A stretch of 43,482 bases of DNA. Origin: Clostridiales bacterium. GTDB lineage: Bacteria; Bacillota; Clostridia; Lachnospirales; Lachnospiraceae. The first letter of the stretch is position 1. Every line of letters starts with the position of its first letter. Under the pieces are notes generated by a model that saw only the letters and a list, made by a program, of their open reading frames with translations, had not been told where the DNA came from and did no database searches. The stretch covers positions 1 to 43,482 of the forward strand of contig JAHAJA010000036.1 in NCBI GenBank assembly GCA_018372435.1. The letters are read 5' to 3'. The position numbers and the translations under genes were made by a program. Of this stretch, positions 35,214 through 43,386 are shown one piece after another.

Positions 35214-36788
35214 CTATTCAGCAACTGGTGTAAAGGATGCTAGTTGAGATTTCAATTCTTCTATAACAGTGTCAATTCCCGCTTTCTTTAATTGACTTCT
35301 ATATTCTTCAATTCCAGCAGCAACGTCATCTGTTTTACCTAACATAAGCTGAATACCAATTGTTGAGTTTACATTGGAGATCGCTGATAATTCAGTTGTA
35401 ACCTTCGAAGAGTCAAAAGTGAATCCATTAAAAGGATTACTGATGAAGTTCTTACTCCATTCTTCTTGCTTTACATAACGGCTAGGGTGTTCTGATCTAG
35501 AAGGGATTTTGAATGCAGTGTTTGTAAATGCCCAACCAGCAAATCCACCACCATCTACAGCATCATCAAAGCCAGCTGGTTTTTCTAAATAACCATCAAC
35601 GATTTGGTATTGTTGTCCTTCTATACCGTATTGGAATAATCTATAGTAAGATTCATCTGTCATTAATTTTTCAATTACCATTAATGCTCTCTCAGGATAT
35701 TTTGAGTTTGTATTAATAACAGTCATATCTTGAGCTGGTGAGTTTTGCATAACTTTGTTATTATCTTCTGCGAAGTACCAAGCATCCATATCTTGATTTT
35801 CTAATTGACCATGGATTGCTGTGAAGTTACCAGTCCAGTCACCCATATGTGTAATGTAAGCGCTACTTTGAAGGTTCTTATACATCTCTTTATCACCTGT
35901 TTGAGCTGATAAGATATCTGTAGGCCAGTAACCTTTTGCTTCCCACTCATCAAGCATAGTAACAAATGTAGCAAACTCGTCAGTAAATGCTGGATGGATG
36001 ATCTCGTTAACGTTATTGTAATCCTCTGTTACAAGAAACATTTCTGACTCTGCAATACCTGGTGCTACTACCCAGTTTCCAGTAGACTCTACTAACATTC
36101 TGTAGAAATCCATTGAAACTTCTGAATTACCATTGAAAGGATATATACCATGAGCTACAGATGCATCAGCATATGCGATTAAAGAATCTAAATCTGTAAC
36201 TTCATCAATTCCCCAAGCTTTACAGTTTGCTTTGTTATACACAAAACCATTTGCTGAATATCCTGCTCCTAGTGAAGGAACACCAAAGATACCATCACCT
36301 GACTTTGCAGCAGTCCAACTTGAATCTGGAATAGCAGCTTTTAGTGTTGGTGCATATTTTTCCAACAATCCTGAAATATCAGTTAAAGAACCTTGTTTTG
36401 CTAATGTATAATATGGTACAGGTGCATTTACAGAAGCATATGCCATATCAAAACTTTCACCTGAAGCCCATAATAGAGGGTATTTTGTAGAAACATCGCC
36501 CCAATCAATATACTTTATCTCAATTGAAGTGTTGATATCTTCTGTAAGCTTACGGTTAATTTCAGCTAGAATCTCATCATTTTTCACTCCTGGTGAACCA
36601 TATAGATACATTGAAAGAGTTACATGTTTTGATAAATCCAAGTCATCAGCGGAAGCTTCGCTAGAAGTCGAATCCCCTTTTGAACCATTTGATGATGTGA
36701 CATTCTTTTCCCCTTTTGCACATCCAGTTAGTAACGCGGTTGCCATAGCAACACATAAAACACTACTAATTACTTTTTTTAATTTCAT
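35214..36788 (-). CDS. ABC transporter sugar-binding lipoprotein
   Basis: The extracytoplasmic substrate-binding protein of the importer. The N-terminus is a lipoprotein signal, MKLKKVISSVLCVAMATALL then TGC with the lipidated C23, followed by a Ser/Gly/Asp-rich linker. The mature part (about 55-524) is of the large LplA/extracellular-solute-binding family-1 type found with YtcP/LplB permeases. Aromatic residues are abundant, as in oligosaccharide binders. ATAGGAGGAAAAACT precedes the ATG. By synteny with the Listeria innocua locus, whose binding protein takes beta-1,2-glucooligosaccharides, this is the likely ligand. It is third in the importer operon. Confidence 0.9.
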   Translation of the reverse strand: MKLKKVISSVLCVAMATALLTGCAKGEKNVTSSNGSKGDSTSSEASADDLDLSKHVTLSMYLYGSPGVKNDEILAEINRKLTEDINTSIEIKYIDWGDVSTKYPLLWASGESFDMAYASVNAPVPYYTLAKQGSLTDISGLLEKYAPTLKAAIPDSSWTAAKSGDGIFGVPSLGAGYSANGFVYNKANCKAWGIDEVTDLDSLIAYADASVAHGIYPFNGNSEVSMDFYRMLVESTGNWVVAPGIAESEMFLVTEDYNNVNEIIHPAFTDEFATFVTMLDEWEAKGYWPTDILSAQTGDKEMYKNLQSSAYITHMGDWTGNFTAIHGQLENQDMDAWYFAEDNNKVMQNSPAQDMTVINTNSKYPERALMVIEKLMTDESYYRLFQYGIEGQQYQIVDGYLEKPAGFDDAVDGGGFAGWAFTNTAFKIPSRSEHPSRYVKQEEWSKNFISNPFNGFTFDSSKVTTELSAISNVNSTIGIQLMLGKTDDVAAGIEEYRSQLKKAGIDTVIEELKSQLASFTPVAE

Positions 36789-36861
36789 AGTTTTTCCTCC
36801 TATATTTTATAGGTCTTAGCATTAAATGTAAAGCCTATAATATCATTTTTGATAATTTTTG

Positions 36862-37779
36862 CTAACCTTTTACGGAACCTACAGTTAATCCACTTACAAA
36901 AAATCTTTGTACGAATGGATATAATAAGATAATAGGTCCTGTTGCAAGTACCGCTGTCGCCATCTTAACTGACTGTGTTGGTACCGAAGCAGCATCAATT
37001 ACATGTCCCAAACTTGTAAGGGAATCAATACTTGTTTGGTTAACCATCTTTTGCAGAAAATACTGCAATGGATATTTTGTAGCTGTGTCAATATATAAAC
37101 TTGCATTATACCACTCATTCCAATAACCTAACGCAAGGAATAGTCCTATTGTAGCAAGGGAAGGAAGTGCAAGAGGCATAAACACCCTTATATATATCTT
37201 AAATGGTCCCGCTCCATCCATCGTCGCAGATTCATATAATTCATCTGGAATTGACTTCATGAAGTTTCTCATAAGGAATATAGACCATGCACTAACAAGA
37301 CCCGGCAGTATAAGTGCCCAGATGTTGTCTTTTAAGTTTAGGTATCTAACATAAAGGATATATGTCGGTACCAATCCACCACTGAAAAGTGTAGTGAAAT
37401 ATATGAAAAAGGAAAAGAAGTTGCGGTATTTAAAATCTTTACGATTCAATACATAACCTGCCATTGACATGATAAACAATCCAATTGCAGTTCCAACAAT
37501 AGTAATTGTTATAGTTACTCGGTATGCACTCAACAGCTTCGTAGGATTATCTAATAGATAACGGTATGCTGACATACTCCAGTTTTTTGGAAAGAGTTTA
37601 TAGCCCTCTGCAACAATTTCTCTTTCAGTCATGAAAGACGACGTTATCATCAATGCGAAAGGAAACAAGCATAGGATTGCAAAAACTGCTATACACAAAT
37701 AACAAACAAGCATTAAAGTTCTATTACTTTTTCCCATTTTGATATTTGAATTACTTTGTCCACTTTGTTTTTTCTTCAT
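36862..37779 (-). CDS. ABC sugar permease, YtcP/MalG type
   Basis: A membrane permease of 305 residues with about six helices. The EAA loop that contacts the ATPase is YESATMDGAGPFKIYIRVF..PLALP. The N-terminal tail is basic and Ser/Asn-rich. AAAGGTGGTAGAA precedes the ATG at 37779. It is second in the operon, 15 bases after the first permease, and pairs with it as the channel. The C-terminus RFFVSGLTVGSVKG is typical of this CUT1 subgroup. Confidence 0.93.
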   Translation of the reverse strand: MKKKQSGQSNSNIKMGKSNRTLMLVCYLCIAVFAILCLFPFALMITSSFMTEREIVAEGYKLFPKNWSMSAYRYLLDNPTKLLSAYRVTITITIVGTAIGLFIMSMAGYVLNRKDFKYRNFFSFFIYFTTLFSGGLVPTYILYVRYLNLKDNIWALILPGLVSAWSIFLMRNFMKSIPDELYESATMDGAGPFKIYIRVFMPLALPSLATIGLFLALGYWNEWYNASLYIDTATKYPLQYFLQKMVNQTSIDSLTSLGHVIDAASVPTQSVKMATAVLATGPIILLYPFVQRFFVSGLTVGSVKG

Positions 37780-37794
37780 TTTCTACCACCTTTA

Positions 37795-38727
37795 CTAGAA
37801 TAACGCACTATCCGGTTCAATTTTACGGACAATCCAGTTAATACCGAGTACAAGTATCAATCCAAACACAGACTGATAAAGACCAACGGCAGCACTCGAC
37901 GAGAAATTAAACGATCCAACTAAACTTCGGTAAACATAAGTATCAATTACGTCAGTAGAATGATACAAAATAGAGTTGGTACCGATCAGATTATAGAATA
38001 GATCGAAGGAACCTCTTAAAATTCCACCTAAACCGAATAACATCAATAAGATGAATGTTGGTTTCATAAGCGGTAGCGTTATAAGCTTAATTCTTTGGAA
38101 ACGGCTTGCTCCATCAATGTACGACGCTTCGTAAATTTCACTACTGATACCAGTTATAGTAGCCATATAAACAATCATTCCGTAACCTGTAGTTTTCCAG
38201 ATGTAGAAAAATACAATTATGAATTTCCATACCCAAGGTGTTGAGTAAAAGGAAAATCTCTCACCGCCAAAATTAACAAGTATGGAATTAATAAAACCAT
38301 TGTCAAAGTTAAAGAAATTATATGCGAATACACCAACCACTACATATGAGATAAAGTGTGGAAGTAAAATAACTGATTGCGAAACTTTCTTAAATCTCTT
38401 TCTTGTTATCTCAGAAAGCATTATCGCAAGTGTGATTTGAATTGTATGACTTAAAACTAAAAACACTACATTATAAAGCAGCGTATTTTTTGTAATCCTT
38501 AATAAGTCACCATTCTTAATTAAAAACTCAAAATTCTTAAAACCTACAAAATCACTACCAAAGATACCTTGGTTTGGGTTATAATTTACGAATGCTACAT
38601 ATGCACCTGGCATCGTAACATAGGAAAAAATAATGAAATAAACAATTGCGGGTAATAGCATTAAAAATAATACCCAATTCCTTCGTATTTCTTTTCCGAA
38701 AGCATGAAAACCTTGTTTTGTCTTCAA
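37795..38727 (-). CDS. ABC sugar permease, LplB/MalF type
   Basis: The other channel subunit, 310 residues with about six helices, starting at a TTG: GGAGGGATATA precedes TTG-AAG-ACA at 38727. The EAA loop reads YEASYIDGASRFQRIKLITLPLMKP in pieces as YEASYIDGAS and IKLITLPLMKP. The C-terminus IVRKIEPDSALF matches LplB proteins. It is the first gene of the importer operon, about 75 bases from the promoter, with the putative operator in its leader. No ATP-binding subunit is encoded nearby, so a shared MsmX-type ATPase from elsewhere must energise the importer. Confidence 0.93.
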   Translation of the reverse strand: MKTKQGFHAFGKEIRRNWVLFLMLLPAIVYFIIFSYVTMPGAYVAFVNYNPNQGIFGSDFVGFKNFEFLIKNGDLLRITKNTLLYNVVFLVLSHTIQITLAIMLSEITRKRFKKVSQSVILLPHFISYVVVGVFAYNFFNFDNGFINSILVNFGGERFSFYSTPWVWKFIIVFFYIWKTTGYGMIVYMATITGISSEIYEASYIDGASRFQRIKLITLPLMKPTFILLMLFGLGGILRGSFDLFYNLIGTNSILYHSTDVIDTYVYRSLVGSFNFSSSAAVGLYQSVFGLILVLGINWIVRKIEPDSALF

Positions 38728-38766
38728 TATATCCCTCCGTTCCTTCCTCTTTTTAAATTGTTTTTT

Positions 38767-38796
38767 GAAATTGGAAACGTTTTTATTCGTTTTGAT
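38767..38796. promoter_or_regulatory. Operator 1, importer side
   Basis: A 30-base sequence matching 25 of 30 positions of the one at 38997-39026. The core is AAACG-N8-CGTTT, an inverted repeat of the LacI-family kind. It starts six bases past the -10 box of the importer promoter, so a bound repressor would block transcription. The TGGAAACGTTTTTA part also resembles a CcpA cre site. Confidence 0.7.
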
Positions 38797-38802
38797 AGAT
38801 TT

Positions 38803-38831
38803 ATCATAAATTATACTTGCGATTTTGTCAA
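38803..38831 (-). promoter_or_regulatory. Promoter of the ABC importer operon
   Basis: On the minus strand TTGACA (38826-38831), 17 bases, TATGAT (38803-38808), near-consensus. The start would fall at the edge of the operator at 38767-38796. Confidence 0.85.
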
Positions 38832-38961
38832 TATGTTATTTATATTAAAATAAAAAGATTTTTTTTATACATATTGCATAACTTTATTCGCTTGGTATTA
38901 TATTGCATTTAATTTTCCATAATTTTATATATAATTTTTTTTGTAGTTTTCATTAAATTCA

Positions 38962-38990
38962 TTGACTTATTATCACTTTTCTTATATACT
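38962..38990 (+). promoter_or_regulatory. Promoter of the GH94 phosphorylase gene
   Basis: On the plus strand TTGACT (38962-38967), 17 bases, TATACT (38985-38990), near-consensus. The start would fall at the edge of the operator at 38997-39026. Confidence 0.85.
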
Positions 38991-38996
38991 TTGAAT

Positions 38997-39026
38997 GAAA
39001 TTGGAAATGTTTTCACCCGTTTTCAT
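38997..39026. promoter_or_regulatory. Operator 2, phosphorylase side
   Basis: Core AAATG-N8-CGTTT, with GAAATTGGAAA in front, in the same plus-strand orientation as operator 1 and with 25 of 30 identical bases. It begins six bases past the -10 box of the GH94 promoter, a mirror of the arrangement on the other side. Confidence 0.7.
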
Positions 39027-39042
39027 TTAAGGAGGAAATCAT

Positions 39043-42000
39043 ATGACACACAAAAACACGCCCACTCCTATCACGCTAAAAAACAGTAACAGTACATTTT
39101 CTTTCTTAGCTAGTGGAGATACTTTCGAATGGATTCACGATTCAGTAATGATAAATGATTTTCATGGAACCAATACTGATGGATCTTCTAACAACATATA
39201 CCTTCGTATATATGAAGAAAACTCCATTCAATCTTACCCATTAATTGGTGTTCATTCTAATAGTACAATAGAAGCAAGCGACACAACCCTTCGTTTTACC
39301 GGTACTGCAAAGGACATTAAATACACTGTTACATTCCGCCTCACTCCATTTGGAATCTGGTTCTGGGATATCTCTCTTTCAGGAGAATGTCAAAAAGCAG
39401 ATGTTGTATATTCACAAGATATTGGCGTTGCGTCGGCAGGAAGTGTTGCATCAAACGAACTATATACGGCACAATACCTAGGACACAGTGTTTTCGAAGG
39501 TAATAACGGCTACGTCATCTGTTCTAGACAGAACATGAGCCAAGGAGGTTCGAATCCATACTTACAACAAGGTAGTATTAATATTAATACAAATGCTTAC
39601 TCAACAGATGGAACTCAGTTCTTCGGATTATCTTATAAAAAGACTAATGTTCCCGAAGCACTAAGCGGTAATCTACCTAATGTAAATAAACAGTATGAAC
39701 TTTCACACATTGCACTACAGACTGAAACTTTCTCCGTTAATGGAAATAAAGAATTTTCATTCTACGGCATATGCAAAGCAGACCATCCAGAAGCAATAAA
39801 GAAAATCGAATACTTACAAGAAATAAATGATGCGTATTCATATAACACTACAGAAGAGTTTGCTACTTCGCCAGTACCTACTCCTATAATTGGTGCCCCT
39901 TTTGCTTCTCCAGAATGGAATATGCAACAAATTAACGAACAGTTCCCCAACCGTCGTTTAGAAGAGATAGATAAAAACACTTTATATTCATTCTTTACCC
40001 CATCAAACGGGCATGTAGTATTACAATCCAAAGAATTAGTTTCCGAGCGCCCTCACGGACACATTCTTATGACTAATTTTGATATGACAAAAGTTCCAAC
40101 TGGTGTTGTTAGTTCCACTAACTACATGTATGGTGTATTCAACAGTCAATTCGTAGTTGGAAATACAACAAACAATAAGCTTCTTTCTAACCACAGAGGT
40201 CTTTTAAACGTTCAAAAAAATAGTGGTCAACGTATCTTTGTTAAGATTGATAATACGTATCGCCAACTTACTTTGCCTGCAGCATATGAGATGGAGGTAT
40301 CCGGTAGCACTTGGTACTATCAAATCGAAGATGATATCTTAGTAGTTTCATCCTTCGCTACATTTGACCGTCCTGAAATGGTTTTACAGGTACGTTCTAC
40401 TACAGGTAAATCCTATGACTTTATTGTTTCCAACCAAATCACAGCTGGACCAGATGAAGTAGGACAAAGCTTTGAACTAGAACAAGAAGATTCTATGCTA
40501 ATTATTAAACCTTCAAAGGATTGCTATACAAGATCATATTATCCAGATTTAAACTTCCGTATTCGTATTCCTGAAGGCAGCCAAGTATCTGACGATCGAG
40601 TTTTCTACGATAACTTTACTACGGATCCATCAATCATAACTATTAACATCAATCAAAAATCTGATTTTGAGATAGTTTTACAAGGTTCCGAAAACAACGA
40701 TGCACCAGCTTTTGAAGATTCTTATGATTTCAACACACATAAAGCAGCTTATGAAGTATACTACAACGAACTGGCTAGTAATTTCAAACTAAGCACTGCT
40801 GACACGAATACTATAACAGCAGATAAACTAAATGCAACAATACGTTGGTATTCTCACGACGCTCTAATACATTTTGCTTCTCCACATGGTTTAGAACAAT
40901 CCGGAGGAGCTGCTTGGGGTACACGTGATGTATGCCAAGGACCTGTAGAATTCTTCTTAACAACAGGACATAATTCTATGGTTCGTGACATTCTAGTGCA
41001 CTTGTTTGCTCATCAAATAGACGAAGTATTTGAATGGCCACAATGGTTTATGTTCGATCGATATCCAATCCACCAAGAAGATTGCCACGGAGACGTTGTA
41101 TTCTGGCCTTTAAAAGCCATAAGTGACTATATTAATATATCTGGTGATACTACAATCTTAGATGAGGTCGTAGATTATCGTAGCGGTTCTAAAGGCACTC
41201 CTGTAGGAAAATCCGAATCTATATTAGAACATATCAAACGAGCTGTTGAAACAATTCGTAAACGTTTCTTACCAGGTACTTCATTAATCTCTTACGCAGG
41301 TGGTGACTGGGATGATACATTACAGCCTGCTAGCAAGCAATTAAAAGATAATTTAGTTAGTGCTTGGACACAGGCACTCGCACAACAAACACTCGGTTTA
41401 TTAAGCAATTCTGTTACTACAAAAGATGAAGTTTTTTCAAAGGAACTTAGCCAGATGGCAACAGATATCAAAGAATCCTTCTATCGTTATTTAATTAAGG
41501 ATGGCGTTATTGCTGGTTTCCTATATCGTGAAGCAGACGGCACTTCAAAGGTTATGTTACATCCAGATGATACAGAAACCTCAATCCAATATAGACTTTT
41601 ACCTTTAACAAGAAGTATTATTGCGGAACTAGCCAACCCTGAATTAGCTGCTATTAACGTTGATATCATCGACAAATACCTCGCTTGTCCTGACGGCATA
41701 CGTCTAATGGATCATCCAGCAAGTTACGAGGGGGGTATCAGTAAGATATTCTTACGTGCTGAACAAGCAGCGAACATCGGAAGAGAAATTAGTTTACAGT
41801 ATGTTCACGCACATATTCGTTACATTGAAGCAATGGCTACACTCGGGAAAGCAGATAAAGCTTGGAAAGCTCTTATGCAAATCAATCCTATCCTCATTAC
41901 CGAATCCGTACCAAACGCATTAACACGTCAAAGTAATGTTTACTTCAGCAGTTCAGAAGGTTGCTATAATGACCGTTACGAATATGCAGCTAACTTTAAC

Positions 42001-42369
42001 AAGTTAAGAGATGGTTCCATCGCTGTAAAAGGTGGTTGGAGATTATACTCAAGCGGTCCTGGAATTTATCTTAGAAGAGTTATTGCCAATTTACTTGGTA
42101 TTCGTTTTACTAATGACTCACTTATTATCGACCCAGTAATCGATAGCGAATTAAACGGGCTAAACTTCACTTATACATGCTTCGGAAAGACAGTTACTTT
42201 TGTATATCATACAAACAGCCAAGCAGATACTCCTTGTATAAAAATCAATAACGAAGTTGTAACTTCAGAACCATATAACAATAGTTACCGTAATGGTGGA
42301 GTAACAATCGCAAAAGATGTTTTCCTAAAGGCAACAGAGTCAAATAACGAAATTCACATTTTTCTTTAA
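39043..42369 (+). CDS. GH94 1,2-beta-oligoglucan phosphorylase
   Basis: A very large GH94 phosphorylase of 1108 residues. The family reversibly phosphorolyses beta-glucosides to alpha-glucose 1-phosphate and a shortened chain. The size is well above the ~800 residues of cellobiose phosphorylase and matches the 1,2-beta-oligoglucan (sophorooligosaccharide) phosphorylases known from Listeria innocua and Lachnoclostridium phytofermentans. The N-terminal half is beta-sandwich-like; the helical barrel begins near residue 590. The catalytic loop reads YAGGDWDDTLQPAS with the likely general acid D755. HFASPHGLEQSGGAAWGTRD and DRYPIHQEDCHGDVVFW are other barrel segments, and YSSGPGIYLRR near the C-terminus is typical of GH94. 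No signal peptide: it acts in the cytoplasm on imported sugar. AAGGAGGAAATCAT precedes the ATG. It is divergent from the importer and closed by a perfect terminator. Confidence 0.88.
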   Translation: MTHKNTPTPITLKNSNSTFSFLASGDTFEWIHDSVMINDFHGTNTDGSSNNIYLRIYEENSIQSYPLIGVHSNSTIEASDTTLRFTGTAKDIKYTVTFRLTPFGIWFWDISLSGECQKADVVYSQDIGVASAGSVASNELYTAQYLGHSVFEGNNGYVICSRQNMSQGGSNPYLQQGSININTNAYSTDGTQFFGLSYKKTNVPEALSGNLPNVNKQYELSHIALQTETFSVNGNKEFSFYGICKADHPEAIKKIEYLQEINDAYSYNTTEEFATSPVPTPIIGAPFASPEWNMQQINEQFPNRRLEEIDKNTLYSFFTPSNGHVVLQSKELVSERPHGHILMTNFDMTKVPTGVVSSTNYMYGVFNSQFVVGNTTNNKLLSNHRGLLNVQKNSGQRIFVKIDNTYRQLTLPAAYEMEVSGSTWYYQIEDDILVVSSFATFDRPEMVLQVRSTTGKSYDFIVSNQITAGPDEVGQSFELEQEDSMLIIKPSKDCYTRSYYPDLNFRIRIPEGSQVSDDRVFYDNFTTDPSIITININQKSDFEIVLQGSENNDAPAFEDSYDFNTHKAAYEVYYNELASNFKLSTADTNTITADKLNATIRWYSHDALIHFASPHGLEQSGGAAWGTRDVCQGPVEFFLTTGHNSMVRDILVHLFAHQIDEVFEWPQWFMFDRYPIHQEDCHGDVVFWPLKAISDYINISGDTTILDEVVDYRSGSKGTPVGKSESILEHIKRAVETIRKRFLPGTSLISYAGGDWDDTLQPASKQLKDNLVSAWTQALAQQTLGLLSNSVTTKDEVFSKELSQMATDIKESFYRYLIKDGVIAGFLYREADGTSKVMLHPDDTETSIQYRLLPLTRSIIAELANPELAAINVDIIDKYLACPDGIRLMDHPASYEGGISKIFLRAEQAANIGREISLQYVHAHIRYIEAMATLGKADKAWKALMQINPILITESVPNALTRQSNVYFSSSEGCYNDRYEYAANFNKLRDGSIAVKGGWRLYSSGPGIYLRRVIANLLGIRFTNDSLIIDPVIDSELNGLNFTYTCFGKTVTFVYHTNSQADTPCIKINNEVVTSEPYNNSYRNGGVTIAKDVFLKATESNNEIHIFL

Positions 42370-42401
42370 TCTATTAATAAAATAACTTGTTTACACATCA
42401 C

Positions 42402-42435
42402 AAAAGGCTGTACAAAATAATTTGTACAGCCTTTT
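42402..42435. terminator. Bidirectional terminator after the GH94 gene
   Basis: A 15-bp perfect stem AAAAGGCTGTACAAA/TTTGTACAGCCTTTT with loop ATAA. T-rich on both strands, it serves the convergent phosphatase-family gene as well. Confidence 0.9.
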
Positions 42436-42482
42436 CTATCAAATAAATTCTTAACCGTTCAATTACCTAGTTCTCTAAACTC

Positions 42483-43256
42483 TTACTCATCTATATCTAC
42501 ACAAACCGGATAGTGATCAGACAGATATACTCCCGCTTCGCATTCCGTCCACATCGTACACCCAGAACATGTAACCCCATCTGTAACTACAATATAATCA
42601 ATCTTTTCAGCTGGCTGCATTCTTCCATAATCATGGAAGGTTCCATCAATATCAGATGTAAGATCTGATAAACCACCCTCTTCACTCATCATACGGATTT
42701 CTTTCGCATCTGGATACGCATTAAAGTCACCCATAAGAATCATCTCAACCTTGCCATATCCTGCACGCTGTTTTGTCTCTTCTACAGCCTTCATATGCTT
42801 TAGAATCTGTTGCATTCCAAGTACTCTAGCTTCACTCGCTTCATGGTCAAGATGCGTGTTAATAACATAGTAAAAACGATTTGACTTAAGATCTTGTAAA
42901 AACAATGTTGTGCAAGTCCTAGGACAAAAACTTTGTATCTCGTATCTTGAACCTGGAACTTCTGGAGTTTCTGACATCCAAAATGTATCCATGGATATCA
43001 ATTGGAATCTGTCTTTTCTAAACGCCACACACATCTGCTCATTCTCTAGCTTTGCATCTCTACCACAACCCAATATGTAATACTCGTTTAAATTATCTCT
43101 TAGCCATTCTGCTACATGAGGTAACACCTCTTGAAATCCAATAATATCAGGTTTCTCTTGTTTTAATTTTTTCAAGATAAGAGGCTTACGAAATTGAAAC
43201 GAATTCTCTTCATCTTGATTATAATCACATCGTATATTAAATGTAACAACTCTCAT
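42483..43256 (-). CDS. Endonuclease/exonuclease/phosphatase-family hydrolase
   Basis: A metal-dependent phosphoesterase of the EEP superfamily, 257 residues, no signal peptide. The motifs are FNIRCDYN at the start, DIIGFQEV with the metal-binding Glu, INTHLDH, LMGDFNAYP and the terminal LSDHYPVCVDI with the catalytic Asp-His. Members cleave phosphodiester or phosphomonoester bonds in lipids, nucleic acids or small molecules, and this bacterial subgroup is common beside sugar-catabolism genes. AATGGAGGAAAGTAAAA precedes the ATG at 43256; the frame extends to 43292 without a site. A possible TATAAT lies at 43304-43309 on the minus strand with a poor -35. It converges on the GH94 gene; a functional link is unproven. 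Confidence 0.9.
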   Translation of the reverse strand: MRVVTFNIRCDYNQDEENSFQFRKPLILKKLKQEKPDIIGFQEVLPHVAEWLRDNLNEYYILGCGRDAKLENEQMCVAFRKDRFQLISMDTFWMSETPEVPGSRYEIQSFCPRTCTTLFLQDLKSNRFYYVINTHLDHEASEARVLGMQQILKHMKAVEETKQRAGYGKVEMILMGDFNAYPDAKEIRMMSEEGGLSDLTSDIDGTFHDYGRMQPAEKIDYIVVTDGVTCSGCTMWTECEAGVYLSDHYPVCVDIDE

Positions 43257-43386
43257 TTTTACTTTCCTCCATTGTAATAATTCTGGTAGCATGCACCTCT
43301 CTTATTATACTATTTCTCAGCACGATATTCTATACTTTTGGCATAAAACTTTACCTATAACAAAAAAGAATACAAGTTCTCCTATA

